A stretch of DNA of 17,794 nt. Source: Methylomonas sp. (GTDB taxonomy: Bacteria > Pseudomonadota > Gammaproteobacteria > Methylococcales > Methylomonadaceae). Of the stretch, positions 7,229 through 15,373 are shown piece by piece. Location: the NCBI GenBank assembly GCA_026990815.1, contig JALXCS010000160.1:1-17794 (forward strand), read 5' to 3'. The translations under genes were made by a program, and so were the position numbers. The notes under the pieces were generated by a model. It saw nothing but the letters and a program-made list of their open reading frames with translations. It was not told where the DNA came from and did no database searches. Within the stretch, counting starts at the first letter, position 1. Each line of letters begins with the position of its first letter.

Positions 7229-8629
7229 ATGTATCCACTTGCTGTACTAGGCACCAGTTCTGATGCCGGTAAAACTTCACTGGTGATGGCTTTATGCCGG
7301 ATTTTTTCAGATCAGGACATTCGTGTTGCCCCTTTTAAAGCTCAAAACGTCTCCAATAATTCTGCTGTTACCAAAGAAAACCGGGAAATCTCCAGAGCGC
7401 AATGTTTACAGGCTGAAGCGGCGCGCATTGAGCCAAGCTTTATGCTCAATCCGGTATTGTTAAAATCTCATGGAAACGGGGCTGTGCAGGTTATTGTTAA
7501 TGGTGAAGTTTATAAAAACCAGTCAATCTTGGAGTATTACAAGGAAATTGAACATTTGCAGCACCAGGTCAAACAATCATTTTCCAGCCTGCAAACCCAA
7601 TATGATTTGATTATTGCTGAAGGTGCAGGATCACCCGTAGAACTTAATTTACTTCATAAAGATTTGTCCAACACCTTTGTCGCCAAAACCTTCAATACTA
7701 AAAATATTCTGGTTGCCGATATTGAACGCGGCGGTGTTTTCGCCAGTATTTATGGCACACTGGAACTACTCGATCCATTGATGCGCAAAAATTTGATTGG
7801 CGTCGTTATCAATAAATTTCGCGGTGATCGTCAGTTTTTTGTTGAAGGTGAAAAAATCATCAAGGAACGATTCGGAGTTCCGGTTCTGGGGGTTATTCCT
7901 TTCCAACCCTTAAATATTGACATGGAGGATTCGCAATCTTTACAAAACTATCAGCAGCGGCAAAGCAATATCAAAATTCACCTTGCCGTTATCGTCTATC
8001 CCGGCCTGAGTAATTACAATGATCTGGATGCTTTAATGGCGGATGATGAAATTGTTGTTGAGTTGATTCATTCATTCCAGAACCTGGAAAATTTTGATGC
8101 TGTGATACTGCCTGGCAGTAAAACCGTAATTCAAGATTTACAATGGTTAAAACAACTAGGTTTGTTTGAAGAAATTCACAGGTTTGGCAAACCTGTTTTT
8201 GGTATCTGTGGCGGCTATCAAATGCTCTGCCAATCTCTTCATGATCCTGACTGTATTGAGTACCCTGCCCCCATCACTGAATCCGGATTTAGTTTTATTG
8301 ATGACGAAGTCACTTATACAAATCCTAAAATACTACGCCAAGGGAAATATCCGCTGTTTTCTTGTACGAATATTGCTGGCTATGAAATTCATTGTGGACA
8401 AATGAAAAACTATCCTTTGTATTATCAAAAAGGCAGAATAGCCGGCACTCATGTTCATGGTATTTTTGATCACAATAATTTTCGCCGTGATTATTTTGCA
8501 GCAATTTGTCCTGATTACCTGGGCTTTAATTATCAAGCTTATCGGGAATCACAAATTCAGGATTTCACCGACATGGTCACACGAAACCTAAATGTAAAAG
8601 CAATTCTGAAAGCGCTCAATCCAAATTAA
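7229..8629 (+). CDS. cobQ: Cobyric acid synthase
   Basis: A 466-residue glutamine-dependent amidotransferase that amidates four side chains of the adenosylated corrin ring. The N-terminal dethiobiotin-synthetase-like domain has the P-loop GTSSDAGKTSL (residues 8-18), PFKAQNVSNNSAVT and EGAGSPVELNL. The C-terminal class I glutamine amidotransferase domain has FGICGGYQML with nucleophile Cys327, AGYEIHCG, and GTHVHGIFDHN with His410. It is slightly shorter than the usual 480-510 residues but keeps every expected motif. ATG 7229 follows the DUF1415 stop by 3 bases with no strong ribosome site, so coupling is likely. Its stop overlaps the cbiB start by one base (TAATG). Confidence 0.94.
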   Translation: MYPLAVLGTSSDAGKTSLVMALCRIFSDQDIRVAPFKAQNVSNNSAVTKENREISRAQCLQAEAARIEPSFMLNPVLLKSHGNGAVQVIVNGEVYKNQSILEYYKEIEHLQHQVKQSFSSLQTQYDLIIAEGAGSPVELNLLHKDLSNTFVAKTFNTKNILVADIERGGVFASIYGTLELLDPLMRKNLIGVVINKFRGDRQFFVEGEKIIKERFGVPVLGVIPFQPLNIDMEDSQSLQNYQQRQSNIKIHLAVIVYPGLSNYNDLDALMADDEIVVELIHSFQNLENFDAVILPGSKTVIQDLQWLKQLGLFEEIHRFGKPVFGICGGYQMLCQSLHDPDCIEYPAPITESGFSFIDDEVTYTNPKILRQGKYPLFSCTNIAGYEIHCGQMKNYPLYYQKGRIAGTHVHGIFDHNNFRRDYFAAICPDYLGFNYQAYRESQIQDFTDMVTRNLNVKAILKALNPN

Positions 8630-9525
8630 TGTACCTTGAACTGGCATTTTTTGCCTATTTGATCGACTTATTGTTCGGTGAACTTCCCATTAAACACCCG
8701 GTTATCTGGATGGGCGATTATATTTCAGCATTTGAGCAGCGCTTTTACAGTAACCGGGTCATGCCGGGTGCTGTTTTGGCCATTAGCCTAATTTTGCTGA
8801 CGTTATTAATCAGCATGTTATTAGTCTATTGCAGCTATTTTTTGCCCTCCTGGTTATCTTTGCTAGCTCTTTCTGTTTTTGCTTCAACGGGATTGGCAAT
8901 GAATATGTTGCATCAAAGCGTTGCTGCAATTTTGACGGCTGAAAACCCAGCCTTGAAAATAAGTTATCTGGTCAGCCGGGATACCCATAACATGACTGAA
9001 ACGGATATCTACAAAGCAGCGCTTGAAACCTGGACAGAAAATCTCAGCGATGGTGTGATTGCTCCGTTATTTTATCTAGTATTGTTTGGCCTGCCTGGTA
9101 TCGCTGTTTACAAAGCAATCAACACGCTGGATTCCATGATCGGTTACAAAACCCCACACTATTTTTATTTTGGAAAAGTAGCGGCCAAACTGGATGATGT
9201 AGCCAATTTCATTCCAGCACGAATAACAGCACTTTTGATAATTGTGCTAGCTGAAAACAAAGCCCTGGCCTGGCAATGTTGCTGGCGTGACGGTAACAAG
9301 CTGGAAAGCCCGAATGCTGGTTTACCTATCGCTGCTCTAGCTGGTGATCTAGGTATTCAACTAGGTGGCGATGCACGCTATCACGGAAAAATAAAACACA
9401 AACCTGTTTTAGGAACCGATATTAACCCTGTAAATAAAACTACATTAACTCAAGGGTTAAAAATAAAAACACCGATTGATGTAGCCCTTTTATCCTTTTT
9501 GCTAACCGCAAGCCTGATATTATAA
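8629..9525 (+). CDS. cbiB: Adenosylcobinamide-phosphate synthase
   Basis: A 298-residue inner-membrane protein of the CbiB (CobD of Pseudomonas) family. It joins cobyric acid to aminopropanol phosphate. Conserved segments are IDLLFGELPIKHPVIWMG at the N-terminus, then VSRDTHNMTETDIYKAALET, ENLSDGVIAPLFY, YKAINTLDSMIGYK and LDDVANFIPARITALL. Several hydrophobic helices are evident, including ones at about 42-75 and at the C-terminus. Length is near the family norm of about 310. It is the last gene of the operon and uses the product of the cobC gene at 4812. No nucleotide-loop assembly genes (cobP, cobS, cobT) follow. Confidence 0.93.
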   Translation: MYLELAFFAYLIDLLFGELPIKHPVIWMGDYISAFEQRFYSNRVMPGAVLAISLILLTLLISMLLVYCSYFLPSWLSLLALSVFASTGLAMNMLHQSVAAILTAENPALKISYLVSRDTHNMTETDIYKAALETWTENLSDGVIAPLFYLVLFGLPGIAVYKAINTLDSMIGYKTPHYFYFGKVAAKLDDVANFIPARITALLIIVLAENKALAWQCCWRDGNKLESPNAGLPIAALAGDLGIQLGGDARYHGKIKHKPVLGTDINPVNKTTLTQGLKIKTPIDVALLSFLLTASLIL

Positions 9526-9546
9526 ACTTGGTAAATAATAAAACCA

Positions 9547-9565
9547 CGAAGGGTCAATAGCTTCG
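9547..9565. terminator. Weak bidirectional hairpin after cbiB
   Basis: CGAAG and CTTCG form a 5-bp stem with a 9-base loop, 21 bases after the cbiB stop. Plus-strand reading is followed by CATTTTCCCC and minus-strand reading by TGGTTTTATTA. It could serve converging transcripts, but the stem is short and the T tracts are poor. Confidence 0.3.
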
Positions 9566-9653
9566 CATTTTCCCCTTTCACAACAATCAATGATAAACTT
9601 CGCTATTCTAGACTACCGATACATTGACTACAAATTGTGTGCTTATTTTTTTG

Positions 9654-9761
9654 TTAATACTGATTTCGTTCAACTGCTGTTTGAATTGCTTCAGATTGGG
9701 GAATCGTTGCACAACCTATTTGCAGCAATATGACGCCGACATTAAATAATAATTTTTTCAT
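9654..9761 (-). CDS. Possible 35-residue lipoprotein
   Basis: This short frame begins MKKLLFNVGVILLQIGC and continues ATIPQSEAIQTAVERNQY. It has a lysine start, a hydrophobic segment and a cysteine at residue 17, which looks like a lipoprotein signal. The cysteine is followed by ATIP, as in many small lipoproteins. GGGG at 9767-9770 lies 5 bases before the ATG, a reasonable ribosome site. Against it, glutamine at the -3 lipobox position is unusual and the mature part would be only 19 residues. It stands alone on the minus strand in a 350-base gap. It may be an entericidin-like small lipoprotein, a remnant of a longer gene, or chance. Confidence 0.4.
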   Translation of the reverse strand: MKKLLFNVGVILLQIGCATIPQSEAIQTAVERNQY

Positions 9762-9815
9762 TTTTACCCCTTTTCTAATACATTACTTTTATATTCCGCG
9801 ATTTGTCCAATAAAT

Positions 9816-9842
9816 GGCGGATGACGCTGTTCTAACCCAACC
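9816..9842. repeat. Degenerate REP-like sequence
   Basis: The stretch starts GGCGGATGACGCT and ends CTAACCCAACC. It resembles half of the common intergenic repeat family with GGCGGATTACGCT joined to another with TAACCCAAC. The palindrome is poor, so if related it is a decayed copy. The rest of 9526-9875 holds only the hairpin and the small lipoprotein frame listed separately. Confidence 0.25.
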
Positions 9843-9875
9843 AATGATTTCAACAAGCATTATGGAATGACAAAA

Positions 9876-11174
9876 TCAAATTTCCCGACGTTCACGAATT
9901 CTTCGATAAAAATTCAATACTTCAGCATCCAGATTTTCCGGAAACGCCGTCAACACTTCAGCGCCAGACTGTAGCAGTTTATTCCGAGTTAACTTCCGGC
10001 CTCGGTAATATTCCAGTGCAGCAAAATTCTGGTAAGGAGCAAACCAGCCTTGACCAGACTGTGCAAGCAAATTGTTGATACCCGTGTCATCAACCGAAGC
10101 TATAACAACATGATGCTTGTCTTGTAATAATTGGACCGACTGTATTAACTGGGTAGCCGCTTCTGCCTGTTCCATTTCAGTCAGAAATATGACCAGACTG
10201 CGGCGTTTAAGAAAATGCTTTAATTCCAGTGCAACTGCTAACGGATTCGACTCTTCAGCCACACCATCAAGATCAGTTAAAAGTTGTCGTGTCTTTTGAA
10301 CCGCAGAAACCCCTCCTGACAAAGGTAAATGAGCAATGGTTTTATCGGCATAGGCTATACATGCCACTTGATCTTGATTTTGCACCGCAAATTCTGTCAG
10401 GCGTGAAGTGATATTAACATAATGATGAATCCTATCCATTAAACCACATTGAATCATACTCGCTCTGCCACAATCCAGCAGAATAGCAATTTCAAGCCGC
10501 TGCTGTTTACTAAACACTCGAACCACTGTTTTGTGTCTGCGTGCACTGGCTTTCCAGTCAATACTATGCAAAGGATCACCATACTGATAATCACGCAAAT
10601 TGAGCAATTCAAACCCGCTTCCTGTCCGGTGACGAATATTTCTCGCTCCTGCCATTGTCTGTTGGCCGGGTACAGTGACATTATGTTTTAACATGGCAGG
10701 TTCAATTTTGAATTTGACTGACGCTTCAATGTCATGTCGCCACCAGATCAATCCGAACCGGCCCAGCACCCGAACATAAATCTTACCCAATGAGGCTTCC
10801 CCCAACGCAACTGGAATAACCGAACATGATTTTTCCATTGATTTTCCAGCGGCGACAGTCCAGCTTTGTAGATTTTGATCTGCTTCCAGTGACTCTGGAT
10901 AATCTATCTGACTATCCAAGAATAAAGTATAACGCCCATGATTAATGACCGTTTGATGATACTGTGAAGGCACTCCAAGAAATAATCGGGAAGTAATTTC
11001 TCTTTTTATAGAAAACCGTTTGTCGGTTTGCACTCGCTCCCAAACAATAAACAGCAATAAAATGATGGCTGGCAATCGCCAAATACCCTGTAATGGCTGC
11101 CCCGCCCAGAAACCCGCGATAGCCAACAAAATTATCAGGCTCACCAGAATCAAAGCCCGACCTGACAAAGACAT
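9876..11174 (-). CDS. DUF58 domain protein
   Basis: A 432-residue protein with two N-terminal membrane helices (about residues 7-25 and 31-46) and a cytoplasmic remainder. The DUF58 signature lies at about 184-220: GSGFELLNLRDYQYGD and SIDWKASARR. A von Willebrand A-like fold follows, with a possible metal site at LLDCGRASM (Asp234). DUF58 proteins nearly always pair with MoxR ATPases and are thought to act as partners in protein folding or metal-cofactor assembly. The exact function is unknown. ATG 11174 sits one base after the moxR stop, so the two are co-translated. It is the last gene of the five-gene operon. Confidence 0.88.
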   Translation of the reverse strand: MSLSGRALILVSLIILLAIAGFWAGQPLQGIWRLPAIILLLFIVWERVQTDKRFSIKREITSRLFLGVPSQYHQTVINHGRYTLFLDSQIDYPESLEADQNLQSWTVAAGKSMEKSCSVIPVALGEASLGKIYVRVLGRFGLIWWRHDIEASVKFKIEPAMLKHNVTVPGQQTMAGARNIRHRTGSGFELLNLRDYQYGDPLHSIDWKASARRHKTVVRVFSKQQRLEIAILLDCGRASMIQCGLMDRIHHYVNITSRLTEFAVQNQDQVACIAYADKTIAHLPLSGGVSAVQKTRQLLTDLDGVAEESNPLAVALELKHFLKRRSLVIFLTEMEQAEAATQLIQSVQLLQDKHHVVIASVDDTGINNLLAQSGQGWFAPYQNFAALEYYRGRKLTRNKLLQSGAEVLTAFPENLDAEVLNFYRRIRERREI

Positions 11175-11175
11175 C

Positions 11176-12138
11176 TCAGGCTACTTCCAGATCACGAGGA
11201 ACGACCACTTGAGATTCAATTTCCTGATAGATTTGTAATGTATCCATGCCTTCCAGCATGGCTTCTGAGGTTAATAACAAACGATGTCTCACAACAAAAG
11301 GGGCAACTCGTTTTATATCGTCCGGCGTTACATATTCGCGCTGATGGATTGCCGCTTCTACTCTGGCGCAACGCATAACCGCCAAGGCGCCACGCGGAGA
11401 CATGCCCAGTGATAACCTTGGATGTTCGCGGCTAATTTTTGCTATGCTTGCAACATAATGATACAAGGAGTCTGCTACATAGACTTGAGCTGCATCATTT
11501 TGTGATGATGCTATCAGGCCTTCTGGCAAAGCCTGCAAACCCGTTATCTCCCGGGTATGTCCACCGCCAGGCCGGTCATATTTTTTCAGTACCGATATTT
11601 CTGTTTCAATCGCAGGATATTTCATTTCCAGCCGCATCAGGAAACGGTCAAGTTGTGATTCCAGCAATGGGTAAACACCTTCAAAATCTAACGGATTTTG
11701 TGAGGCAATCACAAAGAAACCTTCAGGTAACTGATAGGTTTTTCTGTCCAGGGTAATCCGGTTTTCCTCCATCGCTTGCAACAATGCTGATTGGGTTTTC
11801 GGACCTGTCCGGTTGATTTCATCCATCAATACAACTTTGTTAAACAAAGGACCCGGCAACAACTCAAATTGTCTTTTTTCATTGTTATAGACATGAATGC
11901 CCGTCATATCCGAAGGCATCAAATCAGCAGTTCCCTGTATCCGGCCAAATTCTCCGCCCAACAATTGTGCCAGTGATTTTGATAACAAGGTTTTACCCAG
12001 TCCCGGCGCTCCTTCCAGTAATACATGTCCCTGAGCAATCAGTGCAATACTCAAGCCATGCAGAATATCATCCATTCCAAAAAGCACTTTTCCCAGTTGT
12101 TCATTGATTATTTTATTCAGTTGCGCTGCGTTGTTCAT
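11176..12138 (-). CDS. MoxR-family AAA+ ATPase
   Basis: A 320-residue MoxR AAA+ ATPase. Walker A is GAPGLGKT at 43-50 and Walker B is VVLMDEINR with Asp106-Glu107. VIASQNPLDFEG is the sensor 1 region and SPRGALAVMRCARVEA is in the lid. The family comprises chaperone-like ATPases that mature enzyme complexes or act in envelope stress. It has no membrane segment of its own and presumably works at the membrane through the DUF58 partner. It overlaps the DUF4350 stop by 4 bases (ATGA). The length is typical and all motifs are intact. Confidence 0.93.
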   Translation of the reverse strand: MNNAAQLNKIINEQLGKVLFGMDDILHGLSIALIAQGHVLLEGAPGLGKTLLSKSLAQLLGGEFGRIQGTADLMPSDMTGIHVYNNEKRQFELLPGPLFNKVVLMDEINRTGPKTQSALLQAMEENRITLDRKTYQLPEGFFVIASQNPLDFEGVYPLLESQLDRFLMRLEMKYPAIETEISVLKKYDRPGGGHTREITGLQALPEGLIASSQNDAAQVYVADSLYHYVASIAKISREHPRLSLGMSPRGALAVMRCARVEAAIHQREYVTPDDIKRVAPFVVRHRLLLTSEAMLEGMDTLQIYQEIESQVVVPRDLEVA

Positions 12139-13427
12139 AACAAAATTTGTTTCCTGATTTGAATAATGGTTTGTGATAATACTGATAATGAAACCGACTG
12201 TTTTTGTTGCTCGTTTTGTAACAATGTCAGTAATGAAGGATCAAGCCCGGGATGCTCCTGTAACCATTCCCAGGCTTCCCGATCGCTTGATAAATGCCAA
12301 CGATAGCGAATATCCCTGATTAACCTGCGTGATAATTCTTTGCCAAGCGTTTTTTTACCGATACGATTAGAAAAAAATCCGGCCATGGCATTGACATAAT
12401 CTACCGATGAAGGCCTGATTTTTTTTGCATGAACCGGCGCCAATCGTTGACTGTAACCAAAAACATAAAACAGCCACAGTAAAAATATCAACCCCAAGGT
12501 CTTGTGTAACCGCGCGTCTGCAAAAAACTGGTCTGGATCATATAGATCTGACAAGCCAAAATGATAGTCATCAAAAATGACTGTGCCATTTTTACCCAGA
12601 TATTGTGCAATGATATTGGAGAATAAAACTGCATTGTCAGCTTTGTTCAGGGTTTGGTTGTTAAAAAGATCAGGCGCCAGACTCAAGATAACTTGCCCGA
12701 ATTGTGCTTGTAATACCCAAAATATAGTGACCTCTTGCTGGTCTTGTATTGACAACAAACGGAATCCCAATTTGTCCTCATCTGTCCAGACAAGCCACCT
12801 GGTATCTAAAAGTGCCGGTGTTATCTTGCCTGAAATCGAATCCACTCCAGTCAGCAAAGAATGTCTGGAAAGTGGATGAAATAAAGTTTGCCCGGGATTT
12901 AACGATTCAATATTCTGCTTCAGATTATCAATCGTTTGCTTGAAACTATTATGGCGCTCTGTTTCCTGCTCTTCAATTCCGGTGTTTGTTTCTGACTCAA
13001 TCCACCAGCCAAAATTAGCCAGTAATGTATTGACCTGACAAAAGCAATCATCATGATTAGCCCAATCAGGAAGGTAATATCCCGCTCCCAGTACCAGCAC
13101 GGTATTGCCTCGAGCCAGCCAGTCTTGTAACGCTTGCCATTCTGACTCCAGTACTTTCCGGTTAAAAGGACTGCTTACAGCCAAAATATTTCCAGTTTCT
13201 GTTAAATTGTTATTTTGCTCCAGATCAGTAAATTTCTTTCTTAAGCTTGAAACCCTGACTTTATTAATCTGCAACCATTGATATAACCCCATCAATCCAT
13301 GTGAACCTCTGTCTTTGGTAGTCGGCAAGGAAATTTTTTTTCCGGGTGTTTGAGGTGGCGTAAGCAGAAACAGGGTCAGCAAAAAAGCTGCCAGCGCAAA
13401 CACTAACGTCAATAATCTATCTTTCAT
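12135..13427 (-). CDS. DUF4350 domain membrane protein
   Basis: A 430-residue protein with an N-terminal membrane helix (about 5-22) and a second helix at about 310-327. The large segment between them is predicted to lie outside the cytoplasm. GSHGLMGLYQWLQ, the ILAVSSPF region and FDDYHFGLSD (283-292) fit the DUF4350 family, which is related to class I glutamine amidotransferase-like folds. DUF4350 proteins recur in MoxR-DUF58-DUF4129 clusters; their role is unknown, and a ligand-binding sensor part is plausible. It lies 35 bases after the DUF4129 gene, whose transcript it shares, and overlaps moxR. Confidence 0.8.
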   Translation of the reverse strand: MKDRLLTLVFALAAFLLTLFLLTPPQTPGKKISLPTTKDRGSHGLMGLYQWLQINKVRVSSLRKKFTDLEQNNNLTETGNILAVSSPFNRKVLESEWQALQDWLARGNTVLVLGAGYYLPDWANHDDCFCQVNTLLANFGWWIESETNTGIEEQETERHNSFKQTIDNLKQNIESLNPGQTLFHPLSRHSLLTGVDSISGKITPALLDTRWLVWTDEDKLGFRLLSIQDQQEVTIFWVLQAQFGQVILSLAPDLFNNQTLNKADNAVLFSNIIAQYLGKNGTVIFDDYHFGLSDLYDPDQFFADARLHKTLGLIFLLWLFYVFGYSQRLAPVHAKKIRPSSVDYVNAMAGFFSNRIGKKTLGKELSRRLIRDIRYRWHLSSDREAWEWLQEHPGLDPSLLTLLQNEQQKQSVSLSVLSQTIIQIRKQILL

Positions 13428-13462
13428 GTCGCTAAACGCTTAACCAGCAATACCATTCAGAA

Positions 13463-14374
13463 CTAAACTGATGTTGGATATAGTATTTTCTGTGCATACT
13501 CCCAACTTCGCTTTAATTTCTGTTCTGTAGCTTCAACACCGCCATAAAGAACTGGCTCTACCTCATCCAGTAACGATGAAAACGGTTTGTCGCTGGGTGA
13601 ATGATGTTGTTGCAGATTTTGTTTGAGTTCCTGATTGGTCAAAACCTTATTCGCGGGCAAATAACCTTGGTCAACCAAATGAGCAATGACTGTCTTGAAC
13701 AAACACGGTAGTTGTTTGTGCGGTTCCAATTGTCTTATTTCTTCTATTGATATTGGTTTTTCACCATCTGTATTCCTGTCATCGAACACCAAGTTGTTGG
13801 TCTTTTTACCTGACTTTTTTCTGGAAAATACACCGGCAATTGATAATTCCCTTATTACCAACGTGCCGCTTAGCAGGATGATGAAAGTAAAAGCACCATA
13901 CATGATTATTTTGGCGGTTTTTTCAGAAGGCGTTATTCTTTCCAAAAACTGCACCAGCCAGTTAAATTCCAGTTCATGATTTTCAGGTTTGAAATTCTTC
14001 AACCATCCTAGAAATTGCCGCCACAAACTGTTACTTTGGTCTTGTTGATCTTTAACATAGATTTCTGCCAGTAAATTGCCCAGGGCAGTACGATCCAAAT
14101 TTACCCGCTTATCAGTTGTCTGTATTGAAGTATCGAGAAACTGTAATTGTGATCGGCTAAATTGCTCCGGTAAAGAACCAGCCATGGTGTCAATCAGATC
14201 ACTCTCCCAAAGCCGATGAAAAAACTCCGGACATTCGACCTGTATTAACTCCTGATTTGGTTGCTGGTCAATACTCCTGGATACACATTCACTGTCCTGA
14301 TTTCGAGCAAAAGTGTATTGATTAAATAATAATACCAGACATATCAATAGTTTTCCTGATCTTGATAACCTCAT
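13463..14374 (-). CDS. DUF4129 domain membrane protein
   Basis: A 303-residue protein. It begins with a likely signal peptide (RSGKLLICLVLLFNQYTFA, cleavage after about residue 23). A region of about 130 exported residues follows, then one membrane helix at about 155-175, then a basic cytoplasmic stretch (SRKKSGKK) and a C-terminal DUF4129 domain (about 215-300: LFKTVIAHLVDQGYLP, TNQELKQNL, VLYGG). Some DUF4129 domains are fused to transglutaminase-like enzymes; no such domain is present here. No clear ribosome site precedes the ATG. It is 21 bases after the upstream membrane protein gene. Confidence 0.72.
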   Translation of the reverse strand: MRLSRSGKLLICLVLLFNQYTFARNQDSECVSRSIDQQPNQELIQVECPEFFHRLWESDLIDTMAGSLPEQFSRSQLQFLDTSIQTTDKRVNLDRTALGNLLAEIYVKDQQDQSNSLWRQFLGWLKNFKPENHELEFNWLVQFLERITPSEKTAKIIMYGAFTFIILLSGTLVIRELSIAGVFSRKKSGKKTNNLVFDDRNTDGEKPISIEEIRQLEPHKQLPCLFKTVIAHLVDQGYLPANKVLTNQELKQNLQQHHSPSDKPFSSLLDEVEPVLYGGVEATEQKLKRSWEYAQKILYPTSV

Positions 14375-14395
14375 TGCAATAATTTAGCAGCTTGA

Positions 14396-15175
14396 TTAAT
14401 TACCCATATCTGTCATTCTGGCTTCGAGATCGCTTCCAGTTTTTCTCAATTTAAGATCATGATATTGAACATAGCCTAGAACATAAAAATACTGGTAAAA
14501 AATACCGGAAAGCAAATTGAAAATCGCCTCAAACCCGTAACTAATATAATTATCCGAGTCAAACACCTCCAGAAAACCTGCTACTGCACCCAGCCCGAAA
14601 ACAGCTATTAATGCAATAACACCTGGAACCGTAAAAACACCAGCTGTCCGCCACCAGTCTTTCCAAACCAGTTTATGGCTGGCCTTCAAAGATTGATAGG
14701 CTGACTTGTCTTCCAAAACAATAAAATAAGCATAGAAAAAAAGCGATAGTGACAAAATCAAACCCGGAATTATTAAAGCAATGATGCCTAACAGTACCGC
14801 GATTGAATATAAAACTACCGCAAACAACATAACAGGAAATTTTTTCAATCCTATTCCTAATGCTTCACTAAAACTTGCGTCACCTCCTTGGGCAATATCA
14901 TCTATCCGATAAATCAGTGCTCCGTAGAACCAGAAGGATAATGAAAACCCGATAGCCACCAATCCAATCATTAAAACAGCCCACTGCCCATCAACAGAAG
15001 TACCGGGCTCAATCAATCCTTCTACATGCAATGAAGTCATTATTCCAATCACGGCAGATATCGACCCAAGCAACAAACCAAAGCCGATGGTTTTTTTAAA
15101 ACTGATTTTGAACAATTTAAAACTCTCATCCAATATTTTAGCGATACTAACAGGTTCTTCTGGTAACAAGCTCAT
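14396..15175 (-). CDS. Multi-pass membrane protein, first gene of the MoxR operon
   Basis: A 259-residue protein with about six hydrophobic helices, rich in Gly, Ile and Leu. IIPGLILSLSLFFYAYFIVLE followed by SLKASHKLVWKDWW recalls bacterial DUF975/YciC-like or GlpQ-membrane-domain-like integral proteins; I cannot assign it more closely. The frame is open 13 codons further up, to ATG 15214. ATG 15175 is preferred because a perfect AAGGAG lies 7 bases before it and the acidic start MSLLPEEPVSIAK fits the family. MoxR/DUF4129 operons often carry such a membrane partner. It is divergent from the response regulator gene. Confidence 0.65.
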   Translation of the reverse strand: MSLLPEEPVSIAKILDESFKLFKISFKKTIGFGLLLGSISAVIGIMTSLHVEGLIEPGTSVDGQWAVLMIGLVAIGFSLSFWFYGALIYRIDDIAQGGDASFSEALGIGLKKFPVMLFAVVLYSIAVLLGIIALIIPGLILSLSLFFYAYFIVLEDKSAYQSLKASHKLVWKDWWRTAGVFTVPGVIALIAVFGLGAVAGFLEVFDSDNYISYGFEAIFNLLSGIFYQYFYVLGYVQYHDLKLRKTGSDLEARMTDMGN

Positions 15176-15182
15176 CAGGGGA

Positions 15183-15188
15183 CTCCTT
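15183..15188 (-). promoter_or_regulatory. Ribosome binding site that sets the start at 15175
   Basis: AAGGAG on the minus strand lies 7 bases before ATG 15175. No comparable site precedes the upstream in-frame ATG at 15214, so the shorter protein is favoured. Confidence 0.75.
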
Positions 15189-15214
15189 ATCCAAATTTCA
15201 GAAACATTTTTCAA

Positions 15215-15243
15215 AGTCTAGTGTAAAAACAAATATTTATCAA
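15215..15243 (-). promoter_or_regulatory. Promoter for the MoxR-DUF58 operon
   Basis: On the minus strand, TTGATA (15238-15243) and TAGACT (15215-15220) are 17 bases apart, with 5/6 and 4/6 matches to the sigma-70 boxes. The transcript would start near 15208 and lead into the ATG at 15175. It is divergent from the promoter at 15314-15342, with about 70 bases between the two -35 boxes. Confidence 0.5.
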
Positions 15244-15313
15244 AACATTGAATTCTTGAACAGGTTCTAATGACGAAACTATTGGTTCCCAAATTCAGTC
15301 CTTACTTTTATAC

Positions 15314-15342
15314 TTGAACTCAAACTAGCGAACATTTTTAAT
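15314..15342 (+). promoter_or_regulatory. Promoter for the response regulator-kinase operon
   Basis: TTGAAC (15314-15319) and TTTAAT (15337-15342) are exactly 17 bases apart. The start would be near 15349, about 25 bases before ATG 15374. I do not see a convincing copper box beside it. Confidence 0.5.
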
Positions 15343-15373
15343 AGACCACTTTTTGCCTGGCAACACTTTTAAT

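Noticed and set aside
10117..10691. Plus-strand frames opposite the DUF58 gene
   Set aside because: They lie wholly inside a well-supported gene on the other strand and show no domain or ribosome site.
15265..15290. A copper box in the divergent promoter region (AATGACGAA)
   Set aside because: Only one half-site is present. The expected TTGTCATTTT half is missing at the right spacing, so I do not call it.
15353..15373. TTG start for the response regulator
   Set aside because: It would add seven residues before the conserved RILIIEDE start, and no ribosome site supports it.
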